A DNA stretch of 64,000 nucleotides from Candidatus Tenderia electrophaga (GCA_001447805.1 CP013099.1:1178001-1242000), one strand, 5' to 3'; shown: positions 33,815 to 44,202, numbered from the stretch's first letter. The notes: generated by a model from the letters alone, not told the origin. Program-made: numbers and translations.

Positions 33815-35142
33815 ACGCAGCAGCTGTTCTGGTCGTCGAGGATGATATTTCACTTCGTGAAGCACTTTGCGACACACTGGAAATGGCGGGCATACAGGTC
33901 AGGGCCGTGGCCGACGGCAACGCCGCCCTGAAGATTATTGAACACGAAAAGGTCTCCGTGGTGGTCAGTGATGTCCACATGCGGCCGATGGACGGACATG
34001 CCCTGCTGCAGAAGCTCAAGGCGGCCAATCCCAATCTCCCGGTCGTTTTAATGACCGCCTATGGCAGTGTCGAAAACGCGGTCAAGGCCATGCGCGACGG
34101 TGCCAGCGATTATTTGGTGAAACCCTTCGAAGCGGACGTGTTGCTCAACATGGTCAACCGCTTTCTCAATCAAAAGAGTGCCGCGCGGGATTTGATTGCC
34201 GAAGACGAAAAGACCATGCGCGTAGTGGCCCTGGCCGAGCGCGTGGCCGCCGCCGATGTTACCGTGCTGATCAACGGCGACAGCGGTACCGGCAAGGAAG
34301 TCATCGCGCGCCACATTCACAACTGCTCGGCGCGCGCCGAGGGTCCCTTTGTCGCCATCAATTGCGCCGCGATCCCGGAGAATATGTTGGAAGCGGTGTT
34401 GTTCGGCTATGAAAAAGGTGCCTTCACCGGTGCCTACCAGGCCTGTGCCGGCAAGTTTGAGCAGGCCCAGGACGGCACCCTGCTGTTGGATGAAATCTCG
34501 GAAATGGACCTTGGTTTACAGGCCAAGCTGTTGCGCGTGCTGCAGGAGAAAGAAGTGGAGCGCCTGGGCGGTAAGAAGACCATCCCCCTCAATGTGCGCG
34601 TGCTGGCCACCACCAACCGCAACATGAGGGAGGATGTCGCCGCCGGCCGTTTCCGCGAAGACCTGTATTACCGCCTTAACGTCTTTCCCCTGAGTCTGCC
34701 GTCACTGCGGGCACGCAGCGGCGACATCGTGCCGCTGGCGGAACTGTTTATCGCCAAATACGCCGGTGCCGCGGCGCCGAGCCTCAGCGATGCCGCCAAG
34801 TATGCGCTCACCCGCCATGCTTGGCCCGGCAATGTGCGTGAGCTGGAGAACGTCATTCAGCGCGCCTTGATCCTATGCGACGACGGCGAACTCAGTACTG
34901 AAGATCTGCAATTCGAGACCCTGGAAGACCAGGAAGAAGCGCAGCTTTCCTTGCACCAGGAATTGGACTCAAACCTGAATAACGATCTCAAACTAAAGGA
35001 ATTCGACCTGATCGCCCATGCCCTGAGTGAATGCAGCGGCAGTAAAAAGGCGGCGGCCGAGTTGCTGGGTATCAGCCCGCGTACACTGCGCTACAAATTG
35101 GCGCGCATGCGCGCCCAAAATCTTTTGATCCCCGGCGAATAA
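33811..35142 (+). CDS. fleR: Flagellar response regulator FleR/FlrC
   Basis: The 443-aa regulator has an intact receiver (phospho-Asp in VVVSDVHMRPMDG), a sigma-54 AAA+ domain with GDSGTGKEVIARHIH and GAFTGA, and a C-terminal Fis helix-turn-helix (SKKAAAELLGISPRTLRYKL). It activates later sigma-54 genes such as hook and basal-body operons. fliE follows after 25 bp with no promoter seen between. Confidence 0.96.
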   Translation: MNAAAVLVVEDDISLREALCDTLEMAGIQVRAVADGNAALKIIEHEKVSVVVSDVHMRPMDGHALLQKLKAANPNLPVVLMTAYGSVENAVKAMRDGASDYLVKPFEADVLLNMVNRFLNQKSAARDLIAEDEKTMRVVALAERVAAADVTVLINGDSGTGKEVIARHIHNCSARAEGPFVAINCAAIPENMLEAVLFGYEKGAFTGAYQACAGKFEQAQDGTLLLDEISEMDLGLQAKLLRVLQEKEVERLGGKKTIPLNVRVLATTNRNMREDVAAGRFREDLYYRLNVFPLSLPSLRARSGDIVPLAELFIAKYAGAAAPSLSDAAKYALTRHAWPGNVRELENVIQRALILCDDGELSTEDLQFETLEDQEEAQLSLHQELDSNLNNDLKLKEFDLIAHALSECSGSKKAAAELLGISPRTLRYKLARMRAQNLLIPGE

Positions 35143-35167
35143 TGTCGTTAAGACTGGAGGAAACGTC

Positions 35168-35494
35168 ATGAATAACACTATGAATGTCGACCAAGTGCTG
35201 ATGCAGATGCGTGTTATGGCAGCCCAGGCCAAGGGCATCCAGGATGTCAGTCAAGTGGAGGCTAAAGGCGGTGCCGATTTTTCCGACATGCTGGTGAAAT
35301 CCATCAACGCCGTCAACGAAAGCCAACAGGCCTCCGGGGATTTGAAGAAACGTTTCGAAATGGGTGATCAGAGCGTCAACATGGTCGATGTGGCCGTCGC
35401 CTCAGAAAAGGCCAAGATCGCTTACACCGCCATGAGTGAGGTGCGCAACAAACTGATCAAGGCCTATCAAGACATCATGAGCATGCCTGTTTAA
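35168..35494 (+). CDS. fliE: FliE, MS-ring to rod junction protein
   Basis: The 108-aa protein has the FliE C-terminal signature MVDVAVASEKAKIAYTAMSE followed by RNKLIKAYQDIMSMPV. It connects the MS ring with the proximal rod. GGAGG lies 6 nt before the ATG. fliF follows after 32 bp. Confidence 0.95.
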   Translation: MNNTMNVDQVLMQMRVMAAQAKGIQDVSQVEAKGGADFSDMLVKSINAVNESQQASGDLKKRFEMGDQSVNMVDVAVASEKAKIAYTAMSEVRNKLIKAYQDIMSMPV

Positions 35495-35526
35495 GGCCGT
35501 ATTCAATTGTTTGAGCGGGTAAATAA

Positions 35527-37116
35527 ATGGCGCTGGTAAAAGCTGAAAATATCGGTAATCAAATTGAAGGCATGAGCAGCATGCCGCTGTTCCGGCAACT
35601 GGGCATGATGGTGGCGTTGGCCGCCACCGTGGCCCTGGCGGTGGCGATTGTGTTATGGGTCAAAGAGCCGACCTATCGCATGTTGTACGGCAGTTTGTCG
35701 GATCAGGAAATGATGGAAATCACCCAGGTCCTGGACCAGGCCGGTATCAAGTACGACATCAACAGCAGCACCAACGCCGTGCTGGTGGATGCCGGCCGCG
35801 TGCACGATGCACGCATGCAGCTTGCCGGGCAGGGACTGCCCAAGGGCAGCGGCACCGGTTATGAATTGCTTGATAAGGACCAAGGCTTCGGCACCAGCCA
35901 ATTCATCGAAACGGCGCGCTATCAACGTGCCATCGAGGGTGAGCTGTCGCGCACTATCGGTTCGCTCAATAATATCCAGAACGCCCGGGTTCACCTGGCC
36001 ATTCCCAAGCAGTCCGCCTTCGTGCGCAATCGCAAGAAGCCCAGTGCCTCGGTGATGCTGAATCTCTATCAAGGTCGCGCCATGACCAAGGGGCAGGCCG
36101 ATTCCATTGCCCACCTGGTGGCGTCCAGCGTGCCCAATCTGGAAATGGAGGACGTCACCGTGGTCGATCAAAACGGCCGCCTGTTGTCACGCCCCGACGG
36201 TGAGACCGAATTCGGTCAGTCGTCCAACCAGTTTGAATACCGCAAGAACCTGGAGCAGTATTACACCAGCCGTATCGAGCAGATACTCGAGCCCATCGTT
36301 GGCATGGGCAAGGTCAAGGCTCAGGTGGTGGCCGATCTCGACTTCACCGTCACCGAGCAGACCCATGAATCCTACAATCCCGACCTGCCTTCCATTAGAA
36401 GTGAGCAGACCATTGAGGAGGAGAGCAGCGCAGCTGCAGCCAAGGGCGGCCTGCCCGGCGCGCTCAGCAATCAGCCGCCCGGTGCCGCTGCGCTGAATGA
36501 AGCGGCGGGGGAAGGGGCGAATAGCGGTGCCAGCAACAACAGTCGCCGCGTCGTGCGCAACTACGAACTTGATAAGACCATTAGCCACACCCGCTACCAG
36601 ACCGGCGAGATCAAGCGCCTGTCCGCGGCGGTCGTGATCGATAACAAACAGGGTGAGGACGGTAGCGTGCCGCTCAGTGGCGAGGAGCTGACCCGCATCA
36701 ACGGCCTGGTGAAGGAGGCGATCGGCTTTAATCCGGCCCGCGGCGATAGTGTCAATATCATCAACGCGCCCTTCATTACCGAAGCCGAGGCCGAGCCCCT
36801 GCCCGAGACATCCTTGCTGGATCAGCCTTGGATCTGGGATGCGGGCAAGCAGCTCGCCGGCCTGGCGCTGGTATTGTTCCTGGTCTTCGGTGTATTGAAA
36901 CCGGTGCTCAAGAGTCTGGCAGAAAAGGGTGCCACCGTGCGCCACTCCGCGCCGTCCTCGAATAACGACGTGGCCTTGCAAGGGCCGGCCTCCATGCCGG
37001 CGCTGCCCAACGCCCGTGCTTACGAAACGACGCTGGAGACCGCCAAGGCGGTGGCTCAACAGGAGCCGCAGCGGGTGGCGCAGGTAGTCAGGGAGTGGGT
37101 GGACAAGGATGGCTGA
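35527..37116 (+). CDS. fliF: MS-ring protein FliF
   Basis: This 529-aa inner-membrane protein has transmembrane segments at about residues 26-45 and 440-458. Between them are the periplasmic ring-building modules (EPTYRMLYGSLSDQEMMEIT, VHLAIPKQSAFVRNRKKPSA). The short cytoplasmic tail after 460 binds FliG. The gene overlaps fliG by 8 bp. Confidence 0.96.
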   Translation: MALVKAENIGNQIEGMSSMPLFRQLGMMVALAATVALAVAIVLWVKEPTYRMLYGSLSDQEMMEITQVLDQAGIKYDINSSTNAVLVDAGRVHDARMQLAGQGLPKGSGTGYELLDKDQGFGTSQFIETARYQRAIEGELSRTIGSLNNIQNARVHLAIPKQSAFVRNRKKPSASVMLNLYQGRAMTKGQADSIAHLVASSVPNLEMEDVTVVDQNGRLLSRPDGETEFGQSSNQFEYRKNLEQYYTSRIEQILEPIVGMGKVKAQVVADLDFTVTEQTHESYNPDLPSIRSEQTIEEESSAAAAKGGLPGALSNQPPGAAALNEAAGEGANSGASNNSRRVVRNYELDKTISHTRYQTGEIKRLSAAVVIDNKQGEDGSVPLSGEELTRINGLVKEAIGFNPARGDSVNIINAPFITEAEAEPLPETSLLDQPWIWDAGKQLAGLALVLFLVFGVLKPVLKSLAEKGATVRHSAPSSNNDVALQGPASMPALPNARAYETTLETAKAVAQQEPQRVAQVVREWVDKDG

Positions 37117-38131
37117 AAACAATAAGCGCCGCGATGCGGGTGGTCTGAGCGGTGCTGAGCGCGCCGCGATCCTGCTCATGAGTCTGGGCGAAACCGATGC
37201 CGCGGCCATTCTAAAACACATGGGCCCGAAAGAGGTACAAAAGGTCGGCACGGCCATGGCGCACACCTCTAACGTATCCAAAGAGGTCGTGCTTGATGTG
37301 ATTAACAGTTTCGTCGAGGAAGTGGATGCCAAGGCCGCACTGGGCGGTTCTGAAGACTATATCAAGAACCTGTTGATGCAGGCCCTGGGTGAGGACAAGG
37401 CCTCCCAGGTGATCGACCGCATCCTGCTGGGGCATTCTTCCAAGGGGCTCGAGTCGCTGAAATGGATGGAGCCCAAGGCGGTGGCGGAGTTGATTCGCAC
37501 CGAGCATCCGCAAATCATCGCCATCGTGTTGTCTTATCTCGACGGTGACCAGGCCGCAGCGATTCTGTCCATTCTGCCGGAGCGTACGCGTTCCGATATT
37601 GTCATGCGCATCGCCTCCCTCGACGGTATTCAACCCTCGGCGCTGCAAGAACTCGATTTGATCCTGGAAAAACAATTTACCGGCAACAGCTCGGTGCAGT
37701 CCTCCAGCGTCGGTGGTATGAAGACCGCCGCCAATATCCTTAACTTCATGGATGGCTCGGTGGAATCCGAGATTATGGATGAGGTCAAAGAGGCCGACGC
37801 CGAGCTGGGGCAGGGCATCGAAGAGCTGATGTTCGTATTCGACAACCTCGTCGATATCGATGACCGCGGCATTCAAACCCTGCTGCGCGAGGTCTCCTCC
37901 GAGACCCTGGTGCTGGCACTCAAGGCCGCCGACGAGACGGTCAAGGAAAAGATCTTCAAAAACATGTCCAAGCGCGCCAGCGAAATGTTGCGCGACGATT
38001 TGGAGGCCAGGGGGCCGGTCAAACTCTCCGATGTGGAGGCGGCGCAGAAAGAAGTGCTTGCCATTGCCCGCCGCATGATGGAATCCGGCGAACTGGCCAT
38101 GGGCGGCAAGGGCGGGGATGAATATGTCTAA
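37109..38131 (+). CDS. fliG: Motor switch protein FliG
   Basis: FliG (340 aa) is the rotor protein that meets the stator. Seen are LSGAERAAILLMSLGETDAA at the N-terminus, the central EHPQIIAIVLSYLDGDQAAA repeat and the charged C-terminal domain (FDNLVDIDDRGIQTLLREV). It overlaps fliF and fliH. Confidence 0.96.
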   Translation: MAENNKRRDAGGLSGAERAAILLMSLGETDAAAILKHMGPKEVQKVGTAMAHTSNVSKEVVLDVINSFVEEVDAKAALGGSEDYIKNLLMQALGEDKASQVIDRILLGHSSKGLESLKWMEPKAVAELIRTEHPQIIAIVLSYLDGDQAAAILSILPERTRSDIVMRIASLDGIQPSALQELDLILEKQFTGNSSVQSSSVGGMKTAANILNFMDGSVESEIMDEVKEADAELGQGIEELMFVFDNLVDIDDRGIQTLLREVSSETLVLALKAADETVKEKIFKNMSKRASEMLRDDLEARGPVKLSDVEAAQKEVLAIARRMMESGELAMGGKGGDEYV

Positions 38132-38765
38132 GCTGCCGGATAATGGCGGGGAGGCCAAGGTCTGGGCCGTGCCCGAGATCAAGGCGGACTCCAGCCGCAA
38201 TCTCACCCATACCGATACCAGCTTGTCGCCACGCGAAAGAAAGGCGGTCGAGGAGAAGGTTAACAAACTCAAACACTCCGCCTACCAGGAGGGCTTTGAA
38301 AAGGGCCGCCGCGAAGGGGCGATCCGCGGCCAGCAACAACTTGATCAGACGGCTCAATCCGTGGCCAACGTAATGGATGCCATGAGCGCGCCCTTGCAGC
38401 GTATGGAAGAACAACTGGAATCCGAGTTGGTCAAACTGGCCGTTGCCATCGCCAAGCAGATCGTCCGGCGCGAGCTCAAGACCGATCCCCGTCAGGTAGT
38501 GGCGGTGGTGCGCGAAGCACTCGCCATTATTCCCTCGGCGGCGCAGCATATTCGGGTGTATTTGTGTCCCGACGACGCGGCGCTGGTGCGCAAGCTCATT
38601 CCGGCCAGCGGTGGTGATCGCAGTTGGGAGGTCGTCGACGACCCGCTCCTGAGCCAGGGCAGCTGCCGAGTGGAAAGCGATAGTGCTACTGTCGATGCCA
38701 GCTTCGAGGCCCGTATCGCCGCCATCGCCGCCGAGCTGTTGGGCAGCGAGCGTGCCGATGACTGA
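38118..38765 (+). CDS. fliH: Flagellar export regulator FliH
   Basis: The 215-aa peripheral stator of the export ATPase has a helical middle with [20 protein letters not shown] and a C-terminal V-ATPase E-like domain ([20 protein letters not shown]). ATG 38118 and ATG 38124 are both possible starts. It overlaps fliG by 14 bp and fliI by 8 bp. Confidence 0.92.
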   Translation: MNMSKLPDNGGEAKVWAVPEIKADSSRNLTHTDTSLSPRERKAVEEKVNKLKHSAYQEGFEKGRREGAIRGQQQLDQTAQSVANVMDAMSAPLQRMEEQLESELVKLAVAIAKQIVRRELKTDPRQVVAVVREALAIIPSAAQHIRVYLCPDDAALVRKLIPASGGDRSWEVVDDPLLSQGSCRVESDSATVDASFEARIAAIAAELLGSERADD

Positions 38766-40143
38766 GCCGCAAGCCGCTCCCCGCGTGTTCGCCGATCTCC
38801 CGGCGCGACTGGCCCGCCATAGCGAAACCCTGGAAAACAGGATCCCCTTGGCTGTCAGCGGCAAACTGACGCGCATGGTGGGCCTGACCCTGGAGGCGGT
38901 CGGCATCCAGGCGGCGATAGGCGGCCGTTGTTTGGTGATGCCGCCCAGCGGCGAACCCGTAGAGGCTGAAGTCGTCGGCTTCGCCGGAGACAAGACCTAC
39001 CTCATGCCCACCGGGGACATCCGCGGCTTGGTGCCCAATGCCAAGGTGGTGCCACTCAATAAAGTGTGCGCGGCGCCTGCCGGCATGGCGTTGCTGGGGC
39101 GCATTCTCGACGGTGCCGGCCGGCCGCTGGATAGCAAGGGTCCGCTGGGCGTCGATACCTGGGTGCCGCTCAATGGGCGCAGTATCAATCCCCTGGCGCG
39201 CCATCCCATCGACATGCCCTTGGATGTGGGCGTCGGCGCCATTAACGCCATGCTTACCGTCGGCCGCGGTCAACGCATGGGCCTGTTCGCCGGCAGCGGT
39301 GTGGGCAAGAGTGTGCTGCTGGGTATGATGACCAAGTACACCACCGCCGATGTGATCGTGGTCGGTCTGATCGGTGAGCGCGGCCGCGAGGTGAAGGAGT
39401 TCATCGAAAATATCCTCGGTCCCGAGGGCATGGCGCGTGCCGTGGTGGTGGCCACGCCGGCGGATAATTCGCCGCTGATGCGTCTGCACGGCGCCATGTT
39501 GGCCACCAGCATCGCCGAATATTATCGCGATCAGGGGCTGCAGGTGCTGCTGTTGATGGATTCCCTGACCCGTTATGCACAGGCCCAGCGCGAAATCGCC
39601 CTGGCCATCGGCGAGCCGCCCGCCACCAAAGGCTATCCGCCCTCGGTGTTCGCCAAATTGCCGCAACTGGTGGAGCGTGCCGGCAACGGCGACAAGGGCG
39701 GCGGTTCAATTACTGCCTTTTATACCGTGCTTACCGAGGGTGACGACCAGCAGGACCCCATCGCCGATGCCGCACGCGCCATTCTCGACGGCCATATCGT
39801 GCTGTCGCGTGAGCTGGCGGAGATGGGCCATTATCCGGCTATCGACATCGAGGCCTCCATCAGCCGTGTCATGAACGAAATCGTTGTGCCCGAGCATATG
39901 CAGCAGGCGCGGCGTGTTAAACAGCTCTATTCCACCTACCAGCAGAATCGTGACTTGATCAGCGTCGGCGCCTATAGCAAAGGCAGCAATCCGCGTATCG
40001 ACGAGGCCATTGCCTACTATCCCCGGCTTATGAATTTTCTGTCGCAGCCCATCGGCGAGGCGGTGCAGTTTGAGCAGAGTCTGGGCGGCTTGGCGGCGCT
40101 GTTTAAGAATCCCCCCAGCACCCAGCCCCAGGCAAAGGAATAA
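38758..40143 (+). CDS. fliI: Flagellum-specific export ATPase FliI
   Basis: This 461-aa F1-beta-like ATPase has the Walker A motif [16 protein letters not shown] (about residue 178), [17 protein letters not shown] and Walker [21 protein letters not shown]. It drives substrate unfolding at the export gate. ATG 38758 lies inside the end of fliH; an upstream frame start at 38683 would be fully inside fliH and is rejected. Confidence 0.96.
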   Translation: MTEPQAAPRVFADLPARLARHSETLENRIPLAVSGKLTRMVGLTLEAVGIQAAIGGRCLVMPPSGEPVEAEVVGFAGDKTYLMPTGDIRGLVPNAKVVPLNKVCAAPAGMALLGRILDGAGRPLDSKGPLGVDTWVPLNGRSINPLARHPIDMPLDVGVGAINAMLTVGRGQRMGLFAGSGVGKSVLLGMMTKYTTADVIVVGLIGERGREVKEFIENILGPEGMARAVVVATPADNSPLMRLHGAMLATSIAEYYRDQGLQVLLLMDSLTRYAQAQREIALAIGEPPATKGYPPSVFAKLPQLVERAGNGDKGGGSITAFYTVLTEGDDQQDPIADAARAILDGHIVLSRELAEMGHYPAIDIEASISRVMNEIVVPEHMQQARRVKQLYSTYQQNRDLISVGAYSKGSNPRIDEAIAYYPRLMNFLSQPIGEAVQFEQSLGGLAALFKNPPSTQPQAKE

Positions 40144-40149
40144 GCGTAA

Positions 40150-40584
40150 ATGGCGGATTCGCGGCGCTTCGAACCCATCGCCGATTTGGCTAGAAACAGC
40201 GAGCGCGAGGCCGCCAAGGCCTTAGGACAGGCCCTGCAGCAGCTCGAAGCGCACCAGGCGCAGCTGCAGCAGCTAATCGACTATCAGGCTGAATACCGGC
40301 GCCGATTGAGTGATTCCGCCAGTCAGGGGATGAATGCCCAGGCCCTGAATGAATATCGGGAGTTTGTCGCCAAACTGGCCCAAGCCATCGACCGGCAGGA
40401 GCGGGTAGTAGAACAGCTGCGCCGGGAACTGGAGGACAGTAAACGCTACTGGTTCGCCAAACGGGGACACTCCAAGGCGCTGGACATGGTGCTTGAGCGA
40501 TATATAAAGAGTGAGCGCCGGGCGCTGGAAAAAAAGGAGCAGCGTGACCACGACGACCGCAACAATCGGGTGAAGCACGACTAA
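40150..40584 (+). CDS. fliJ: Flagellar export chaperone FliJ
   Basis: The 144-aa protein is one long coiled coil rich in Glu, Gln and Arg (ALGQALQQLEAHQAQLQQL near residue 20). It fits FliJ, the central stalk of the FliI ring. It ends the fliE-J block; the next gene belongs to a chemotaxis operon. Confidence 0.92.
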   Translation: MADSRRFEPIADLARNSEREAAKALGQALQQLEAHQAQLQQLIDYQAEYRRRLSDSASQGMNAQALNEYREFVAKLAQAIDRQERVVEQLRRELEDSKRYWFAKRGHSKALDMVLERYIKSERRALEKKEQRDHDDRNNRVKHD

Positions 40585-40605
40585 CTCACTGTCGTTCAGG
40601 CAAGT

Positions 40606-40627
40606 GCCCGTTCGGGCGCCGTTTTTT
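40606..40627 (+). terminator. Terminator after fliJ
   Basis: GCCCGTTCGGGC hairpin (40606-40617), GCCG, then six T (40622-40627). Separates the fliE-J unit from the chemotaxis operon. Confidence 0.65.
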
Positions 40628-40653
40628 GGGTTTAAAGGTATCCAATTTCTATC

Positions 40654-40680
40654 TAAAGCTCACTATTTGTTTGCCGTTAA
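40654..40680 (+). promoter_or_regulatory. Sigma-28 promoter of the first chemotaxis operon
   Basis: TAAAG, 14 nt, GCCGTTAA: one mismatch from the FliA consensus with ideal spacing. Lies 47 bp before the STAS gene and directly after the fliJ terminator. Confidence 0.8.
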
Positions 40681-40727
40681 CAAAGGTGTGCGATTCGAGC
40701 GACCAGAAACCGAAAGCAGGGGTGTCT

Positions 40728-41030
40728 ATGACGCAAGAGAATGAAACAGCGGTCTCCGAAACCGAGATGCTGATCGAGTGCGATGAAGCACTGGATATCT
40801 CGGTAGCGTCCGATTTCAAGGCGCTGTTGCAGCAGGCCATGGTGCAGGGTTGCCCCGTGGTTTTGGACGGCTCGCGCGTTGAGCGCATCGATTGCGCCGC
40901 GCTGCAACTGCTTTCCGCCTTTTTTTTAGAAGCGCAGGAAAGCGGCTTTGAGGTTAGCTGGCGCAACCCCAGCCAGGCATTACGATACGCCGCCGATATG
41001 ACTGGTCTGAAAGAGACGCTCCATTTGTAG
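40728..41030 (+). CDS. STAS-domain (anti-anti-sigma-like) protein
   Basis: The 100-aa protein is a single STAS domain: LIECDEALDISVASDFKALL, then VVLDGSRVERIDCAALQLLS with Asp before the Cys at the position where Ser or Thr is phosphorylated in SpoIIAA. It heads the che operon, as in several F7-type clusters. Its partner is not in the window. ATG 40728 with AGGGG upstream is preferred over a frame start at 40626. Confidence 0.85.
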   Translation: MTQENETAVSETEMLIECDEALDISVASDFKALLQQAMVQGCPVVLDGSRVERIDCAALQLLSAFFLEAQESGFEVSWRNPSQALRYAADMTGLKETLHL

Positions 41031-41081
41031 TACATCCACTTCTGCAGGCCATGCACGGAAGAATAATGAGGGGAAATAGCA

Positions 41082-41444
41082 ATGCCGACAATACTTGCAG
41101 TTGACGATTCAGCATCCATGCGCCAGATGGTGACCTTTACCTTGAAGGGTGCGGGATTTACCGTCATCGACGCTGTCGACGGTGTCGATGCGTTGGGCAA
41201 GGCCAAGAGCGCCAAGGTGGACCTGGTGCTGACCGACGTCAATATGCCGAAAATGGATGGCATCAGTCTGATTAAAGAACTGCGCGCGCTGTCCAATTAC
41301 AAATTCACTCCAATTTTGATGTTGACCACCGAGTCCGGCGGCGACAAAAAGATGGAAGGCAAGAGTGCCGGCGCCACCGGATGGATAGTCAAACCCTTCA
41401 ACCCGGACCAGTTGCTGGCGACGATCAAGAAAGTCCTGGGTTGA
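41082..41444 (+). CDS. cheY1: CheY-type response regulator (operon 1)
   Basis: This 120-aa single receiver domain has DD at TILAVDDSASM, the phospho-Asp in LVLTDVNMPKMDG, Thr at MLTTES and Lys at WIVKPF. It differs clearly from the second CheY (59051-59446). It probably serves CheA1 directly downstream and may act as a phosphate sink or control another output. Confidence 0.94.
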   Translation: MPTILAVDDSASMRQMVTFTLKGAGFTVIDAVDGVDALGKAKSAKVDLVLTDVNMPKMDGISLIKELRALSNYKFTPILMLTTESGGDKKMEGKSAGATGWIVKPFNPDQLLATIKKVLG

Positions 41445-41454
41445 GGGCGCAGCA

Positions 41455-43575
41455 ATGAGCATCGATATCAGCCAATTCCTCGATACATTTTATGAGGAAA
41501 GTTTCGAAGGTCTGGATACTATGGAGACCGAGTTGCTGGCGCTCAAACCGGGCGAGGCCGATGGTGAATCGATCAACACCATCTTTCGCGCTGCGCATTC
41601 CATCAAGGGTGGCAGCGGCACCTTCGGCCTTGGCGCCGTCAGTGACTTCACCCATGTGCTGGAAACCCTGTTGGATCAGATGCGCGACGGCCGGCGCGAG
41701 GTGACACAAGCGGCGGTGGAACTCATGTTGGCCTCGGTGGATGTGTTGCGCGACATGCTCAATGCCCTGCGCGACGGCAGCGACATCGATAGCGATCGTG
41801 TCAACGAAGTACATGGCCAGCTGGAGGCCCTGCTGCAGGGTGATGCCGCGCCGCAAACAGAGCAGGCCGACGCGCAGCCGCTCACCACCGATGCGCAGGC
41901 CGCGTCGGTGGCGAACGGCTGGACGGTGCATTTCAAACCCTTTGCCCACTTGTTTAAAACCGGCAACGATCCGGTCCGGATTATCAGAGAGCTGGCCGAT
42001 CTGGGCAGCATGCAGGCCAGCGTCGACCTCACCGCCCTGCCCGAATTCGATTTGCTCGATCCGGAAGAATGCTACCTCGCCTGGCGCATCAACCTGGACG
42101 GTGATATCAGCGAAGCCCAGATCAGAGACGTATTCGTCTGGGTGGAAGATGACTGCGACTTGAGCGTGGAGGCATGTGCTGCCCCCCCTGAAGCCAGCGA
42201 CTCAAAAGCGCATCTTGAACAGGGTGAAGCCCCGGGCGGGAACGACGCAGGCGCCGTTGAAATTCAGGCCGATGAGACACGCGCGCGTGAAACCGTACAG
42301 CAGCCCCAGGCCGGCGCTGAGCAAGCCAAATCTCAGACAGCGGCCCCTGCGACGAAGAAGCAGGCCAACGCTGAATCCGGCTCCATCCGCGTCGGAATCG
42401 ATAAGGTGGACGCGCTCATCAATATGGTGGGCGAATTGGTCATCACCCAGTCCATGCTCAATCAGCTGGGCGAAGAATTCACTATGGACCGGGTGCAAAA
42501 ACTGCAAGAAGGTTTGACCGAACTCGAACGACATACACGCGAATTACAGGAAAATGTCATGCGCATTCGCATGCTGCCAATCAGCTTTTCCTTTAACCGC
42601 TTCCCGCGTCTAGTCCACGATCTGAGCACCAAGCTCGATAAGAAAGTGGAGCTGAAGATGTCAGGTGAACAGACCGAGCTCGACAAGACGGTGATGGAGA
42701 AGATCGGCGACCCGCTGGTCCACCTGGTCAGGAACTCCTTGGATCACGGCATCGAATCGCCCGAAGAACGCCAGGCCAAAGGTAAGCCCGAAACCGGCAC
42801 CTTGCATCTCAACGCCTATCATCAGGGCGGCAACATCGTTATCGAGATTCATGACGACGGGGCCGGTCTGGATGCCGAGCGCATACGTGCCAAGGCCATC
42901 GAGAAGGGCCTGGTTAATGAGCATGAAGAGCTGTCACACGACAAGATCTATGACTTGATATTTGCGCCGGGATTTTCCACCGCCAAGGAAGTCAGCGATG
43001 TCTCCGGCCGCGGCGTGGGCATGGACGTGGTCAAGCGTAATATCAAAGACCTTGGCGGTGTGGTCGAGGTGAAGTCGGAGCAAGGGTTGGGGTCGACGTT
43101 TACCATCCGCCTGCCCCTGACCCTGGCCATCCTCGACGGACAGCTGGTGCGCATCGGCGATCAGACCTACGTGGTGCCTCTGGTATCCATCATCGAGTCC
43201 CTGCAGATCAAGTCGGAAAAAGTCAGTTCTATCGCCGGCGGTACGGAGTTGTACAAGCTGCGGGATGACTATCTGCCGATTATTCGTATGCATGAGCTGT
43301 TTAATATCGAGTCGGACAACACCGAACTGGTCAACGGCCTACTGGTGGTGGTTGAAGGCGAAGGTCAAATGGCCGGTATATTCGTGGACGATCTACTGGG
43401 TCAGCAACAGGTGGTGATCAAGAGTCTCGAAACGAATTATAAAAAGGTGAAAGGCCTCTCTGGAGCGACCATTTTGGGCGATGGTACCGTCGCCATGATA
43501 CTGGATGTGCAGGGTCTCGTGGCCTTGTCGCGAGAACGGCTTAGATCCCTCAGGGACCGGTCCGCGGTTGCCTAG
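41455..43575 (+). CDS. cheA1: Chemotaxis histidine kinase CheA (F7-like)
   Basis: The 706-aa kinase has a P1 Hpt domain (H48 in FRAAHSIKGGSGTFG), a P2-like segment (about 158-240, GWTVHFKPFAHLFKTGNDP), an Ala/Gln/Glu-rich linker, then P3-P4 from about 313 (DALINMVGELVITQSML, HLVRNSLDHGIESPE, SGRGVGMDVVKRNI) and a P5 CheW-like domain. It is followed by cheW at 21 bp. No receptor gene is nearby. Confidence 0.96.
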   Translation: MSIDISQFLDTFYEESFEGLDTMETELLALKPGEADGESINTIFRAAHSIKGGSGTFGLGAVSDFTHVLETLLDQMRDGRREVTQAAVELMLASVDVLRDMLNALRDGSDIDSDRVNEVHGQLEALLQGDAAPQTEQADAQPLTTDAQAASVANGWTVHFKPFAHLFKTGNDPVRIIRELADLGSMQASVDLTALPEFDLLDPEECYLAWRINLDGDISEAQIRDVFVWVEDDCDLSVEACAAPPEASDSKAHLEQGEAPGGNDAGAVEIQADETRARETVQQPQAGAEQAKSQTAAPATKKQANAESGSIRVGIDKVDALINMVGELVITQSMLNQLGEEFTMDRVQKLQEGLTELERHTRELQENVMRIRMLPISFSFNRFPRLVHDLSTKLDKKVELKMSGEQTELDKTVMEKIGDPLVHLVRNSLDHGIESPEERQAKGKPETGTLHLNAYHQGGNIVIEIHDDGAGLDAERIRAKAIEKGLVNEHEELSHDKIYDLIFAPGFSTAKEVSDVSGRGVGMDVVKRNIKDLGGVVEVKSEQGLGSTFTIRLPLTLAILDGQLVRIGDQTYVVPLVSIIESLQIKSEKVSSIAGGTELYKLRDDYLPIIRMHELFNIESDNTELVNGLLVVVEGEGQMAGIFVDDLLGQQQVVIKSLETNYKKVKGLSGATILGDGTVAMILDVQGLVALSRERLRSLRDRSAVA

Positions 43576-43596
43576 TGCGGAATTAAGGAGATTGCA

Positions 43597-44112
43597 ATGA
43601 ATATGATTCAGGGCCTGGATATGGATACGATCGCGGGCGACAGCGACGGCAACCAGTATCTAACCTTTATGCTGGCCGGTGAGGAATACGGGCTGGATAT
43701 TCTGAGAGTGCGGGAGATCAAGGGCTGGGACAATGTGACACCCATTCCCAATACACCCAAATACATCAAGGGCGTGATCAATCTGCGTGGCACGATAGTG
43801 CCGATTATCGATCTGCGCCAGCGCTTTTCCCTGGACGCCATCGAATACGGCCCCACCACGGTGGTGATTGTACTCAAGGTGAATAGCGAAAAAGGCAGCC
43901 GCACCATGGGTATTGTGGTGGACGCGGTCTCCGAGGTCTACAACATCGATGAAGAATCGCTAAAGGCGGCGCCTGATTTCGGTCAAGCGATCAGTACCGA
44001 TTTTGTAAAAGGCTTGGGTACGGTGGATGAAAAGATGATTATCGTTCTGGATATCGATCATCTTCTGAATTCAAGCGTGCTGAACGCGGTGGTTGACCAA
44101 GCGACCGAATAG
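43597..44112 (+). CDS. cheW: Chemotaxis coupling protein CheW
   Basis: This 171-aa CheW has YLTFMLAGEEYGLDILRVRE, PNTPKYIKGVINLRGTIVPI and DLRQRFSL. It bridges CheA and receptors. RBS AAGGAG lies 7 nt before the ATG. It is the only cheW in the window. Confidence 0.96.
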   Translation: MNMIQGLDMDTIAGDSDGNQYLTFMLAGEEYGLDILRVREIKGWDNVTPIPNTPKYIKGVINLRGTIVPIIDLRQRFSLDAIEYGPTTVVIVLKVNSEKGSRTMGIVVDAVSEVYNIDEESLKAAPDFGQAISTDFVKGLGTVDEKMIIVLDIDHLLNSSVLNAVVDQATE

Positions 44113-44202
44113 AATCAAATTGCTATAGAACGCATTCTTTTCAACAAAACAAAGCATCCCATGTCGCGCCGCTCGATGGTCGCTGGTCAGGAAGAAAATT
44201 GA

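Noticed and set aside
36187-37332. Long minus-strand frame opposite fliF/fliG
   Set aside because: Antisense frame created by GC-rich codon bias; no recognisable domain.
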